From Mesobacillus jeotgali (GTDB lineage Bacteria; Bacillota; Bacilli; Bacillales; Cytobacillaceae): DNA of 64,000 nt. The DNA lies in assembly GCF_002874535.1 (NCBI RefSeq), contig NZ_CP025025.1, positions 977,526 to 1,041,525 of the forward strand, given 5' to 3'. Both the position numbers and the translations under genes were made by a program. This document shows positions 51,915-61,172 of the stretch, one piece after another. The notes beneath the pieces were generated by a model that was given only the letters and a program-made list of their open reading frames with translations, did no database searches and was not told where the DNA came from. Position 1 is the stretch's first letter. Every line of letters starts with the position of its first letter.

Positions 51915-52216
51915 GCTATCATCTGTTTTCCCTTTTATTGAGTAAGTAAAAGCAAAATTCGTCAAATTTTCAACAATTTAAAGCGTTTGCTATGAAATCG
52001 GTTAATAAAAACGATATAGTGTATATAGTTTGTTATTTTTAAAAGGCGTTGATGTCACTCCAGGCGCTTCGCTTTTCGCGGGAAGAATATGAAAAATCAA
52101 TAAAATGCTTGAATAGGTTTAACAATCCTTTTTATCAGGGAAAATAGTTGTTTTTTATTTTAATCCTTTTATATTACAATGGATTACAGACATTATTGAA
52201 AGGTGGACCACACTTA
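51915..52216. other. Divergent hmoB-hemE intergenic region
   Basis: AT-rich. A short GGCGTTGATGTCACTCCAGGCGCTTCGCTTTTCGCG stretch (quoted in part: CCAGGCGCTTCGCTTTTC, near 52058) echoes the right end of the dispersed repeat. I see no riboswitch or confident hemE promoter. Confidence 0.35.
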
Positions 52217-53263
52217 ATGAGCAAGATTATTAACGATACTTTTTTAAAAGCAGCCAGAGGAGAAGCAACTGATTATGTTCCTGTCTGGTATATGAGACAA
52301 GCTGGTAGGTCACAGCCTGAATATAGAGAAATCAAGGAAAAATACTCTTTATTTGAAATTACACACCAGCCTGAGCTTTGCGCTTACGTCACAAGGCTTC
52401 CTGTAGAACAATACGACGTGGATGCGGCGATTCTATACAAGGACATCATGACACCGCTGCCAGCCATGGGCGTGGATGTAGAAATTAAATCAGGGATCGG
52501 ACCTGTCATTTCGAATCCTGTAAAAACATTATCTGATGTTGAAAAACTGGGTGCGATCAACCCTGAATCCGATATTCCATACGTACTTGACACAATCAAG
52601 CTTCTTACAGAAGAACAGCTGTCTGTACCATTGATCGGTTTCTCAGGAGCACCGTTCACGCTTGCAAGTTATATGATTGAAGGCGGCCCCTCTAAGAATT
52701 ACAACAAGACAAAGGCATTTATGTATGCCCAGCCTGAAGCATGGTTCGCACTGATGGACAAGCTAGGCGATATGGTAATTACATATGTGAAGTCTCAAAT
52801 CAAGGCTGGAGTAAAAGCTATTCAGATTTTTGATTCATGGGTAGGTGCGCTGAATGTTCAGGATTACCGAACTTTCATCAAGCCAGTAATGAACAGGATT
52901 TTTTCTGAACTGAAGAAGGAAAATGTACCATTGATCATGTTTGGAGTTGGAGCAAGCCACCTTGCCATGGAATGGAACGAACTTCCGCTAGATGTTGTTG
53001 GATTGGATTGGCGTCTGCAAATCAGTGAAGCTCGCGAGCTTGGAATCCAGAAAACCGTCATGGGAAATCTTGATCCTGCAATCCTGCTTGCCCCTTGGGA
53101 AGTAATAGAAGAAAAGGCCAAGGCGATCCTTGACCAGGGCATGACACAGCCAGGCTATATCTTCAACCTTGGACATGGTGTATTCCCATCAGTGAACCCG
53201 GAAACATTGAAAAAGCTGACTGCTTTTATCCATGAGTATTCTGCCTCGAAACTAGGCAAATAG
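52217..53263 (+). CDS. hemE: Uroporphyrinogen III decarboxylase
   Basis: A 348-residue enzyme converting uroporphyrinogen III to coproporphyrinogen III. The signature [16 protein letters not shown] near the N-terminus supplies the catalytic Arg residues. The second conserved block [20 protein letters not shown] and [10 protein letters not shown] are intact. ATG at 52217 has AAAGGTGG upstream and gives the usual length. First gene of hemEHY. Confidence 0.96.
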   Translation: MSKIINDTFLKAARGEATDYVPVWYMRQAGRSQPEYREIKEKYSLFEITHQPELCAYVTRLPVEQYDVDAAILYKDIMTPLPAMGVDVEIKSGIGPVISNPVKTLSDVEKLGAINPESDIPYVLDTIKLLTEEQLSVPLIGFSGAPFTLASYMIEGGPSKNYNKTKAFMYAQPEAWFALMDKLGDMVITYVKSQIKAGVKAIQIFDSWVGALNVQDYRTFIKPVMNRIFSELKKENVPLIMFGVGASHLAMEWNELPLDVVGLDWRLQISEARELGIQKTVMGNLDPAILLAPWEVIEEKAKAILDQGMTQPGYIFNLGHGVFPSVNPETLKKLTAFIHEYSASKLGK

Positions 53264-53353
53264 TCTCTATTCTGCTTCAGAGCATTACATTTGGTAAAAT
53301 GGTCTGGTTTTTGGCAGAATAGAAGCTTAGAGACTCGAAAAAGAGGTGCAATC

Positions 53354-54292
53354 ATGACGAAGAAAAAGATGGGTTTGCTTGTGATGGCATATGGCACACC
53401 CTACAAAGAAGAAGATATTGAACGATACTATACACATATCCGCCACGGACGCACTCCGTCACCTGAAATGCTTGAGGACTTAAAAGAGCGTTACGATGCA
53501 ATTGGCGGAATTTCTCCACTTGCGAAAATTACCGTTGCACAGGGCGAGAAACTTGAACAGCATTTGAACAGCATCCAGGATGACATTGAATTCAAGATGT
53601 ATCTCGGTCTAAAGCATATCGAGCCGTTCATCGAGGATGCAGTCAAGCAAATGCATGATGATGGTATTGAAGAAGCGGTCAGCATCGTGCTCGCACCGCA
53701 CTTTTCTACCTTCAGCGTGAAATCTTATAATGGACGCGCCAAGGAAGAAGCGGCAAAATTGGGCGGTCCAGAAATTGTATCCGTAGAACAGTGGTATGAT
53801 GAGCCGAAATTTATTAAGTACTGGTCAGACAGAGTAAGTAAAACATTTGCTGAAATGCCTGATGATGAGCGCGAGAATTCAGTATTGATCGTTTCGGCTC
53901 ACAGCCTTCCGGAGAAGATTCTCCAAATGGGGGATCCGTATCCTGAACAATTAAAGGAAACCGCTGATATGATCGCAAACCAGGCAAATGTGAAAAATTA
54001 CGAGGTTGGCTGGCAAAGTGCAGGCAACACACCTGAGCCATGGCTAGGTCCAGATGTCCAGGACTTGACGAGAGACCTGTTCGAGGCAAATGGATATAAA
54101 GCCTTTGTTTATGTGCCGGCTGGATTTGTTTCCGACCACCTGGAAGTACTATATGACAATGACTATGAATGCAAGATCGTAACGGATGACATCGGGGCCA
54201 GCTATTACAGGCCGGCAATGCCAAATACAGAGCCTGAATTTATTGATGCATTGGCAGATGTGATTCTGAAGAAGCTGTCAACTTCACGCTAA
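53354..54292 (+). CDS. hemH: Coproporphyrin III ferrochelatase
   Basis: A 312-residue enzyme (B. subtilis HemH is 310). [20 protein letters not shown] opens it. The catalytic His is in [13 protein letters not shown], and [10 protein letters not shown] and the acidic [16 protein letters not shown] block line the metal path. In Firmicutes it inserts iron into coproporphyrin III. ATG at 54318's neighbour follows 25 nt later, so it is in operon with hemY. ATG at 53354 has GAGGTG upstream. Confidence 0.95.
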   Translation: MTKKKMGLLVMAYGTPYKEEDIERYYTHIRHGRTPSPEMLEDLKERYDAIGGISPLAKITVAQGEKLEQHLNSIQDDIEFKMYLGLKHIEPFIEDAVKQMHDDGIEEAVSIVLAPHFSTFSVKSYNGRAKEEAAKLGGPEIVSVEQWYDEPKFIKYWSDRVSKTFAEMPDDERENSVLIVSAHSLPEKILQMGDPYPEQLKETADMIANQANVKNYEVGWQSAGNTPEPWLGPDVQDLTRDLFEANGYKAFVYVPAGFVSDHLEVLYDNDYECKIVTDDIGASYYRPAMPNTEPEFIDALADVILKKLSTSR

Positions 54293-54317
54293 AACTACTT
54301 AAAGAAGGCGATTTACC

Positions 54318-55745
54318 GTGACAGAAAAGAAGAAAGTTGTAATTGTAGGGGGAGGCATAACTGGTTTGGCGGCTGCATACTATTTGCAAAAGTATGCCAG
54401 GGAGAACCAGCTTCCGCTTGATGTGAAATTGGTCGAAGCCTCTCATCGTGTTGGCGGGAAGATGCAAACTTATGTTAAAGATGGTTTTGTCATTGAAAGA
54501 GGACCGGATTCTTTCCTGGAGAGGAAAGAAAGTGCAGGACGACTCGCCAGGGAAGTAGGCTTGGGAGATAAATTAGTCAATAACAGTACGGGGAAATCGT
54601 ATGTGTTAGTGAAGGACAAGCTCCACCCTATGCCTGGCGGATCAGTGATGGGGATTCCTACACAAATCGCCCCTTTTGTTACAACTGGCCTGTTTTCATG
54701 GCCAGGCAAGTTCCGGGCTGCAGGAGACTTCTTTATGCCGCCTTCCAAGGTGAAAGGTGATCAGTCACTGGGTGAATTTTTCCGCCGCAGGCTTGGTGAT
54801 GAAGTCGTTGAAAATCTGATCGAGCCTCTGCTCTCCGGTATCTATGCCGGTGATATAGATAACATGAGTTTATTATCGACATTCCCGCAGTTCTATCAGG
54901 TGGAGCAGAAATATGGCAGCCTGATTCTTGGAACAAAGAAAACGACTCCCTCGGCGAAAAAGAAGCCTAATGAAACGGGTCAGGCCAAGAAAAAAGGAAT
55001 GTTCCTGACTGTAACTTCAGGTTTGCAATCTTTTGTCGATGCCATTGAGTCGAAACTTGAACCAGGTTCTGTGATAAAAGGAATCAGGGTCGATAAAGTA
55101 AGCAAGCACGAAAATGGCTACCGGATGAGGCTGAGCAGCGGGGAAACCCTGGATGCAGATAGCATCCTCGTATCTGCACCACATGAAGCTGCCTTGCATA
55201 TGTTCTCAGAACATGAACATATTTTTGACCCATTCCGGAATATGCCTTCAACCTCCGTGGCTACTGTTGCGATGGCATTCCCGGAAAGTGTCATAAAAGA
55301 AGATATTGATGGTACTGGATTCGTTGTATCGCGGAACAGTGATTATACAATAACAGCCTGCACCTGGACACATAAAAAATGGCCACATACTACTCCTGAG
55401 GGCAAAGTATTGCTGCGCCTTTATGTCGGCAGGCCAGGTGACGAGGCAATTGTCGAGCTTTCAGACGATGAAATCATCAAGATCGCTCTTGAAGATTTGA
55501 ATAAAACGATGGATATCCAGGCTCAGCCTGATTTTGCCGTAGTTTCCCGCTGGAAAGAGGCAATGCCGCAGTATACAGTAGGTCACAAGGAAAGGGTCGC
55601 TAATCTGAAGAATGATCTCGCAAATGAGCTTCCGGGCGTATTTGTCGGCGGCAGCTCCTATGAAGGAGTAGGTCTTCCAGATTGTATCGACCAGGGAGAA
55701 GCAGCAGTGGAAAAAATCCTGAACTATTTAAAGCTTAACTTTTAA
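54318..55745 (+). CDS. hemY: HemY, coproporphyrinogen III oxidase (CgoX)
   Basis: A 475-residue FAD enzyme. The dinucleotide-binding fold VVIVGGGITGLAAAYYLQKY is at the N-terminus, followed by EASHRVGGKMQT. The C-terminal FAD block is VGGSSYEGVGLPDCIDQGE. In Gram-positive bacteria it oxidises coproporphyrinogen III to coproporphyrin III, although homologues were first called protoporphyrinogen oxidases. A Lys-rich insertion (about 213-228) is a variable loop. GTG start, third gene of hemEHY, with terminator. Confidence 0.93.
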   Translation: MTEKKKVVIVGGGITGLAAAYYLQKYARENQLPLDVKLVEASHRVGGKMQTYVKDGFVIERGPDSFLERKESAGRLAREVGLGDKLVNNSTGKSYVLVKDKLHPMPGGSVMGIPTQIAPFVTTGLFSWPGKFRAAGDFFMPPSKVKGDQSLGEFFRRRLGDEVVENLIEPLLSGIYAGDIDNMSLLSTFPQFYQVEQKYGSLILGTKKTTPSAKKKPNETGQAKKKGMFLTVTSGLQSFVDAIESKLEPGSVIKGIRVDKVSKHENGYRMRLSSGETLDADSILVSAPHEAALHMFSEHEHIFDPFRNMPSTSVATVAMAFPESVIKEDIDGTGFVVSRNSDYTITACTWTHKKWPHTTPEGKVLLRLYVGRPGDEAIVELSDDEIIKIALEDLNKTMDIQAQPDFAVVSRWKEAMPQYTVGHKERVANLKNDLANELPGVFVGGSSYEGVGLPDCIDQGEAAVEKILNYLKLNF

Positions 55746-55770
55746 AAAACCCTTAAAGGGTTTTTTATTT
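55744..55770 (+). terminator. Terminator of hemEHY
   Basis: AAAACCC-ttaa-AGGGTTTT stem and T-run, overlapping the hemY stop. Confidence 0.8.
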
Positions 55771-55957
55771 TGCCAAAAGCTAGTTAATCCAATAGAACTA
55801 AGGTTCTGGAAATACCGAGTGAATAAACTTATAGTAAATTTTAGTTATCTTTGCCAGTCAGTCTTTAAAGAACCGGCATCATATCTTCTTGTTCTAAATG
55901 CATTAAAGAGAGCTTGCAAAATTCAAATGGATATGTTAAATTTCTTTTTGTACTAAT

Positions 55958-55980
55958 TGACCATTCTTCTCATTTGGTCA
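55958..55980. promoter_or_regulatory. Probable YhgD operator 1 (upstream of yhgD)
   Basis: TGAC-N15-GTCA palindrome beginning TGACCATT and ending ATTTGGTCA. It matches operator 2, upstream of yhgE, at 19 of 23 positions when one is reverse-complemented. It sits 17-18 nt before the yhgD start, where a TetR-type autorepressor would act. Confidence 0.65.
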
Positions 55981-55997
55981 TTTTCAGAGGTGAAATG

Positions 55998-56570
55998 ATG
56001 GCAATTGACCGTAGGCAGCAAATTATTGATGCAGCAACTAATTCATTTTCTCTTTATGGCTATAAGGCGACAACAATCGATCAGGTAGCGAAGCTTGCAA
56101 ATGTCGGGAAAGGAACAATTTATACTTTTTTCAAAAATAAAGAGGAACTCTTTGACGAAATTATTAACAGATTGATCAAAGAGATGAAGGAAGTGGCCGA
56201 TGATGCTGTTAAACCATCAGATTCATTTTATGAGAATGTCCATCGGGCATTATACAGGCTGCTTGAGTTCCGCAAACAACATCAGCTTACTATCAAACTC
56301 TCTCAGGAAGCGAGGGATATAGGGACACCAGCTGTACTGGATGTAATGGAAAAACTGGAACTTGCAATCCTGAAATTTATTGAAGATAAGGTTGTTCTGG
56401 CTGTTGAAAGAGGTGAAATAAAGGAATGTGATCCTGAAAAAACCTCCTTCATCATGATGAAACTCTATATCGCTTTGATATTTGACTGGGAGAAAAGGCA
56501 CTCACCGCTGTCAAAGGAAGAAATTTCACAGCTGTTTGAATTTTATATTTTCAAAGGATTATCTAACTAG
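55998..56570 (+). CDS. yhgD: YhgD, TetR-family transcriptional repressor
   Basis: A 190-residue TetR regulator. The N-terminal helix-turn-helix is DRRQQIIDAATNSFSLYGYK...IDQVAKLANVGKGTIYTFFK. The C-terminal ligand-binding domain ends KLYIALIFDWEKRHSPLSKE, almost as in B. subtilis YhgD. ATG at 55998 matches that protein's start (MAxDRRQQI); ATG at 55995 is equivalent. It very likely represses itself and yhgE, through matching 23-bp palindromes before each gene. Confidence 0.92.
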   Translation: MAIDRRQQIIDAATNSFSLYGYKATTIDQVAKLANVGKGTIYTFFKNKEELFDEIINRLIKEMKEVADDAVKPSDSFYENVHRALYRLLEFRKQHQLTIKLSQEARDIGTPAVLDVMEKLELAILKFIEDKVVLAVERGEIKECDPEKTSFIMMKLYIALIFDWEKRHSPLSKEEISQLFEFYIFKGLSN

Positions 56571-56595
56571 GTAATCCTTGATTTTAGGTTAAAAG

Positions 56596-56618
56596 TGACT
56601 AAATGAACAAAATGGTCA
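56596..56618. promoter_or_regulatory. Probable YhgD operator 2 (upstream of yhgE)
   Basis: TGAC-N15-GTCA inside a longer perfect inverted repeat, AAAAGTGAC (56591-56599) and GTCACTTTT (56615-56623), 19 nt before the yhgE start. It has the same spacing as operator 1 and shares CCATTTTG/CAAAATGG-type inner halves with it. Confidence 0.7.
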
Positions 56619-56641
56619 CTTTTCATAAGAAGGAGGACATC

Positions 56642-58843
56642 ATGAAAAACAAACTGTTTTCACAAGAATTAACTGCTATTTTTCGTAATAAAAAATTATT
56701 GATTCCCATTATTGCTGTTCTCTTTGTTCCTGTCCTTTACAGTGGCATGTTTTTATGGGCATTCTGGGATCCTTATGAACATCTTTCAGATCTCCCCGTT
56801 GCGGTAGCAAATGAAGACTCAGGAACAACGATGGAGGGTGAAAAGCTGCAATTAGGCGATGATCTAGTTGGAAAATTGAAAGAAAGCAAAGACTTCGATT
56901 TTCAATTCGTATCTGAAAAAGAAGGGAAGAAGGGTCTTGAGCAGCAAGAGTATTATATGATGATTAAAATTCCAGAAAATTTCTCTAAAAATGCAACAAC
57001 ATTATTGGATGATCATCCTGAAAAGCTGGAGCTTGTGTATATACCCAATGAGAGCTTTAACTTTTTATCCGCTCAAATCGGTGAAACAGCTGCCGAGAGA
57101 ATTAAGGCATCTGTATCTGAGAAACTCTCTGAAACTTATGCAGAGACAATGTTTGATAAAATTGGCGACCTTGCAAAAGGTCTAGGTAAAGCAAGTGACG
57201 GAGCCGCTGAACTTAACGATGGTGCGGATAAGCTAAAAGCTGGAAGCCGGGAACTCTATAAAAACTTATCCGTTTTGGCGGGGAAGTCAATCGAGTTCAA
57301 TCAAGGAGTGAATTCGGCGAATTCCGGAGCCAAAGAATTGGCAAATGGAGCAGATTCTCTAACCGATGGACTTGGACAGTTGGAAGATGGCCATGCGAAG
57401 CTGGAGGGTACTTCAAGTGAGCTTCTTAATGGCCAGAAAGACTTGATGGCTGGTGCTTCTAAAGTAAAAACAGGTTTAGAAGAAGTGAACAATAAAATTC
57501 CTGCTATGGTTCAGGGCACAACAAAGATTGAACAGGGATCCGAACAGCTTGCCCAGAATCTATCAAACTGGAAAACTGGAGCGGATCAAACTGCTAGTGG
57601 AGCAGCTGATCTGCATGCCGGTATTCAAGAACTCAAAGAACAAATGGATGCAATGGCTCCTCTATTAGCCGAATATCCTGATAAACAGAAAGAACTCGCC
57701 ACAGCGCTCGAGAAATTGGAAGCTGGGAGTGTTAGCCTTGAAAAAGGAACAGTCGCTCTTTCAGACTCGGCGGGTGCTTTAGCTGAAGGCGCGAAGACAA
57801 TCTCAGGTACTCTTGGTGAATTAAACTCAGGACAGAGGAAACTTCAACAGGGAATCAAGGATTTAACAGATGGCAGTACTCAACTTGAAGCTGGAGCTGG
57901 GAAATTGGCATCTGGCCAGGAACATTTCCACACGGGCATGGAGCTTTTCGGTAACAAACTGAGTGAAGCGGCTGCGGGTTCTGTTGAACTGTCTGAAGGA
58001 AGTTCAAAGCTTGTTGGAGGTATGGACCTACTTGCCTCAGGCTCCTCGGCAATGTCTGATGGAACTGGCAAATTGTCCTTAGGAGCTGAAAGGCTGGCAG
58101 AAGGAAATAGAAAGGTCGCAGATGGAACATCTGAACTTGCTGAAAAGCTAAAGGATGGTGCGGATGAAGCACAGATTAGTCCTAACGACCAGACCTACAA
58201 CATGTTCGCAGCCCCAGTAAAATTGGATAGTGAAAAAATAAATAAGGTTCCAAACTATGGAACAGGTTTTGCACCTTACTTTTTATCTTTAGGGTTGTTC
58301 GTAGGCGCACTTCTGTTATCAATTGTCTTTCCTTTAAGAGAACCAGCAGGGATACCGAGAAACGGGGTTAACTGGTTCCTAAGCAAATTTGGGATTTTAG
58401 CGGGAATTGGGATTATACAAGCACTCGTTGCAGATGCCATTGTTCTCGGTGGATTAGGTTTGCATGTAGAAAGTATTCCGCTGTTCTTAACCTTTTCCAT
58501 TGTTACAAGTCTAACCTTTGTTGCATTGGTTCAGTTTCTTGTAACCCTGTTAGGGGATCCCGGACGATTTGTTGCCATCATTATCCTGATATTGCAGCTT
58601 ACAACAAGTGCGGGAACCTTCCCGTTGGAGTTAATACCCGGTTTCCTGCAGAGGTTTAACTCGTATTTGCCAATGACTTATTCAGTACATGGGTTCAAAG
58701 CTGTTATTTCCAGTGGTGATTTCGGCTTCATGTGGCAAAATGCAGGAATATTAGCCGCTTATATAGGTTTGCTATCAATTGGAACCGCAGTTTATTTCCA
58801 TTGGATGTTTAAGAGACGATTTGCAGTTTTAGTAAAAGAATAA
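56642..58843 (+). CDS. yhgE: YhgE/Pip-family membrane protein
   Basis: A 733-residue protein. Helix one is LIPIIAVLFVPVLYSGMFLW. A large extracytoplasmic domain follows with DLPVAVANEDSG and then a long helical region of repeating L-x-x-G heptads (ELNDGADKLKAGSRELYKNL and many more). The C-terminal ABC-2-like membrane domain has five or six helices. The family includes the lactococcal phage infection protein Pip and T7SS EsaA. Its role in Bacillus is unclear, perhaps export or envelope. ATG at 56642 has AAGGAGG upstream. YhgD operator lies just before. Confidence 0.92.
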   Translation: MKNKLFSQELTAIFRNKKLLIPIIAVLFVPVLYSGMFLWAFWDPYEHLSDLPVAVANEDSGTTMEGEKLQLGDDLVGKLKESKDFDFQFVSEKEGKKGLEQQEYYMMIKIPENFSKNATTLLDDHPEKLELVYIPNESFNFLSAQIGETAAERIKASVSEKLSETYAETMFDKIGDLAKGLGKASDGAAELNDGADKLKAGSRELYKNLSVLAGKSIEFNQGVNSANSGAKELANGADSLTDGLGQLEDGHAKLEGTSSELLNGQKDLMAGASKVKTGLEEVNNKIPAMVQGTTKIEQGSEQLAQNLSNWKTGADQTASGAADLHAGIQELKEQMDAMAPLLAEYPDKQKELATALEKLEAGSVSLEKGTVALSDSAGALAEGAKTISGTLGELNSGQRKLQQGIKDLTDGSTQLEAGAGKLASGQEHFHTGMELFGNKLSEAAAGSVELSEGSSKLVGGMDLLASGSSAMSDGTGKLSLGAERLAEGNRKVADGTSELAEKLKDGADEAQISPNDQTYNMFAAPVKLDSEKINKVPNYGTGFAPYFLSLGLFVGALLLSIVFPLREPAGIPRNGVNWFLSKFGILAGIGIIQALVADAIVLGGLGLHVESIPLFLTFSIVTSLTFVALVQFLVTLLGDPGRFVAIIILILQLTTSAGTFPLELIPGFLQRFNSYLPMTYSVHGFKAVISSGDFGFMWQNAGILAAYIGLLSIGTAVYFHWMFKRRFAVLVKE

Positions 58844-58849
58844 TGAAAA

Positions 58850-58884
58850 AAGAGCCAGCCGTTCAATGAACGAGCTGGCTTTTA
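58850..58884 (+). terminator. Terminator of yhgDE
   Basis: AGAGCCAGCCGTTC-aat-GAACGAGCTGGCTTTT stem with T-run. Confidence 0.85.
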
Positions 58885-58955
58885 TGTGCAGTTTTGACTG
58901 CGGGAAAGGGATTGTATTACACCCGGAAAACCGGGGAAGGAAAACGATTCAGTTC

Positions 58956-59090
58956 TTATAGTTTACCAGGGTCCATGCATCCATCGCACTTGTTTCCATA
59001 GCACTCATGTTGTTCATTAATCTTCTCTCCACACTCTGAGCATTGCTTTGCTGGTAAATTGCGAAAGAATTCTACGACATTTTCAATCAT
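58956..59090 (-). CDS. yhfH: YhfH, 44-residue zinc-finger-like protein
   Basis: Starts MIENVVEFFRNLPAKQCSEC and continues GEKINEQHECYGNKCDGCMD PGKL. It has an amphipathic N-terminal helix, then CxxC, HxC and CxxC knuckles able to bind zinc. It matches the YhfH family, found next to yhfI as here. A GGAGGG ribosome site precedes the ATG. The function is unknown. Confidence 0.8.
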   Translation of the reverse strand: MIENVVEFFRNLPAKQCSECGEKINEQHECYGNKCDGCMDPGKL

Positions 59091-59261
59091 GCTGTTCCCT
59101 CCAATTGAGTTTGTGTTTTGATACAGTTTCGTTATTTATTTTATTGTATTATAACAGAATAACTGGCGTCAATCATAATTTTCTGAAAAAGCCGTTAAAG
59201 TGAAAAAATGGGCAAAATGAAGTATAGTGAAAGAAAAAGTGTGCTAATAGGAGGGAAATCA

Positions 59262-59996
59262 TTGAAGCTGACAATAGTAGGATTCTGGGGCGGCTACCCG
59301 AAGGTGAACGAGGCCAGCACAGGATATTTACTTGAACATGAAGGATTTAAGCTAATGATAGACTTTGGCAGCGGAGTATTGGCGAAACTCCAAAATTTTG
59401 TGCAGCCAGAAGAGCTGGATGCAATGGTACTGTCACATTATCATCCCGATCATATTGCTGATATCGGAGTATTACAGCATGCGAGGCTAATACAGGGTTT
59501 TCTGGGTAAGAAGTCTCCGCAGCTTCCGATTTACGGACATACACAGGACAAGCAGGAGTTTGCGAAACTTACATATAAAAACATTACCAAAGGGATCGGC
59601 TATGATCCTGCCAAAAAGCTCAACGTTGGCCCATTCACGATTTCATTCATTTCTGCAGTTCATCCGGTTCCATGCTATGCGATGCGAATCGAAGCAGGGA
59701 GTAAGTCTCTGGTATATACAGCCGATACGTCCTTCAAGGAAGAGTTCATCCCATTTGCTTCAGGAGCTGATCTATTGCTTTCAGAATGCAACTTTTATGG
59801 CAACCAGGATGGCAAAGGTGCAGGGCATATGAATAGCTACGATAACGGAAAGCTGGCTGAGGGAGCGGGTGTGAAACAGTTAGTCTTGACCCATTTGCCA
59901 CATTACGGTGAAATTGACCAGCTTGTTTCGGAAGCTTCAACAGTATTCAATGGCCCGATCACCCTTGCGAGGGAAGGGCTCGAAATAACCTTATAA
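59262..59996 (+). CDS. yhfI: YhfI, metallo-beta-lactamase-fold hydrolase
   Basis: A 244-residue MBL-fold protein (B. subtilis YhfI is 244). The metal-binding motif is SHYHPDHIAD, with later ligands in SAVHPVPCYAMRI, YTADTSF and LTHLPHY. It resembles RNase Z/phosphodiesterase-type MBL hydrolases; the substrate is unknown. TTG at 59262 has AGGAGGG 6 nt upstream. lplJ follows 15 nt downstream, so they share a transcript. Confidence 0.9.
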   Translation: MKLTIVGFWGGYPKVNEASTGYLLEHEGFKLMIDFGSGVLAKLQNFVQPEELDAMVLSHYHPDHIADIGVLQHARLIQGFLGKKSPQLPIYGHTQDKQEFAKLTYKNITKGIGYDPAKKLNVGPFTISFISAVHPVPCYAMRIEAGSKSLVYTADTSFKEEFIPFASGADLLLSECNFYGNQDGKGAGHMNSYDNGKLAEGAGVKQLVLTHLPHYGEIDQLVSEASTVFNGPITLAREGLEITL

Positions 59997-60011
59997 AAAG
60001 GAGAATCAATC

Positions 60012-61001
60012 ATGTTATTTATCGACAATAAAGGAATCACAGACCCCAGGATTAATCTGGCAATCGAAGAATATGCCTTGAAGAACCTGGACATCAACGA
60101 AACATACTTGCTATTTTATGTAAACGAGCCATCTATCATCATTGGCAAAAACCAGAACACGATTGAAGAGATCAATACGGAATATGTCGAGAAAAATGGC
60201 ATTCATGTCGTCCGCCGATTATCAGGAGGCGGTGCTGTGTACCATGACCTTGGAAACTTGAATTTCAGCTTCATCACAAAGGACGACGGAGAAAGCTTCC
60301 ATAATTTCAGGAAGTTTACCGAGCCAGTGGTGAATGCCTTAAGGAAACTGGGAGTCAATGCGGAATTGAGCGGCAGGAATGACCTTTTAGCAGAAGGAAG
60401 GAAGATATCCGGAAACGCTCAATTTTCCACAAGAGGGCGGATGTTCAGCCATGGTACCTTATTGTTTGATTCAGAAATCGAAAGTGTCGTTTCTGCTCTG
60501 AATGTAAAAAAAGACAAGATAGAATCTAAAGGAATTAAATCAATCCGCAGCCGAGTTGCGAATATCTCCGAGTTCCTCTCGGAAAAAGTGACAATTGAGA
60601 AATTCCGTTCGCTTCTATTAAAAAACATCTTTGAGGGACTGGATGATATTCCTGAGCATGTCTTAACAGAGCAGGACTGGGAAAAAATCCACGAGCTTTC
60701 AAAGGAAAGGTATCAGAACTGGGATTGGAATTATGGAAAGTCACCTAAATTCAACTTGCAGCATTCGCATAGATTCCCGGTGGGGCAAGTCGATGTCCGA
60801 TTTGACGTCAACAAGGGAATCATCGAAAACTGTAAAATCTATGGAGATTTCTTCGGTGTAGGCGATGTCACCGAAATAGAGGACAAGCTGACCGGCATCA
60901 AATATGAGAAGTCCCAAATTGCTTTGGCTTTGGATGAAGTGGAGATTAATCATTATTTTGGAAATATTTCTAAAGAAGATTTCATTAATTTAATATATTA
61001 A
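60012..61001 (+). CDS. lplJ: Lipoate-protein ligase LplJ
   Basis: A 329-residue enzyme (B. subtilis LplJ is 331). It activates scavenged lipoate with ATP and attaches it to 2-oxoacid dehydrogenases and GcvH. VRRLSGGGAVYHDLGNLNFS is the conserved substrate loop, followed by GRNDLLAEGRKISGNAQF and the C-terminal accessory domain. It is behind yhfI in a two-gene operon and ends at a terminator. Confidence 0.93.
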   Translation: MLFIDNKGITDPRINLAIEEYALKNLDINETYLLFYVNEPSIIIGKNQNTIEEINTEYVEKNGIHVVRRLSGGGAVYHDLGNLNFSFITKDDGESFHNFRKFTEPVVNALRKLGVNAELSGRNDLLAEGRKISGNAQFSTRGRMFSHGTLLFDSEIESVVSALNVKKDKIESKGIKSIRSRVANISEFLSEKVTIEKFRSLLLKNIFEGLDDIPEHVLTEQDWEKIHELSKERYQNWDWNYGKSPKFNLQHSHRFPVGQVDVRFDVNKGIIENCKIYGDFFGVGDVTEIEDKLTGIKYEKSQIALALDEVEINHYFGNISKEDFINLIY

Positions 61002-61008
61002 CTTCCTG

Positions 61009-61038
61009 AACGCGGTGTTGATGATACCGCGTTTTTAA
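61009..61038 (+). terminator. Terminator of yhfI-lplJ
   Basis: AACGCGGT...ACCGCGTT stem with T-run. Confidence 0.85.
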
Positions 61039-61172
61039 TTTACTAAAAGTAAAATTGTTAGAATTCCGACATATTTTCCTTGAATCCATAATTTTCTTTC
61101 AATATAATATATTTAGAAAACTTTTTAACAAAGTTTGGTGATTCTTGTCACCGTAAAGGGGGAAGGGAGTTA

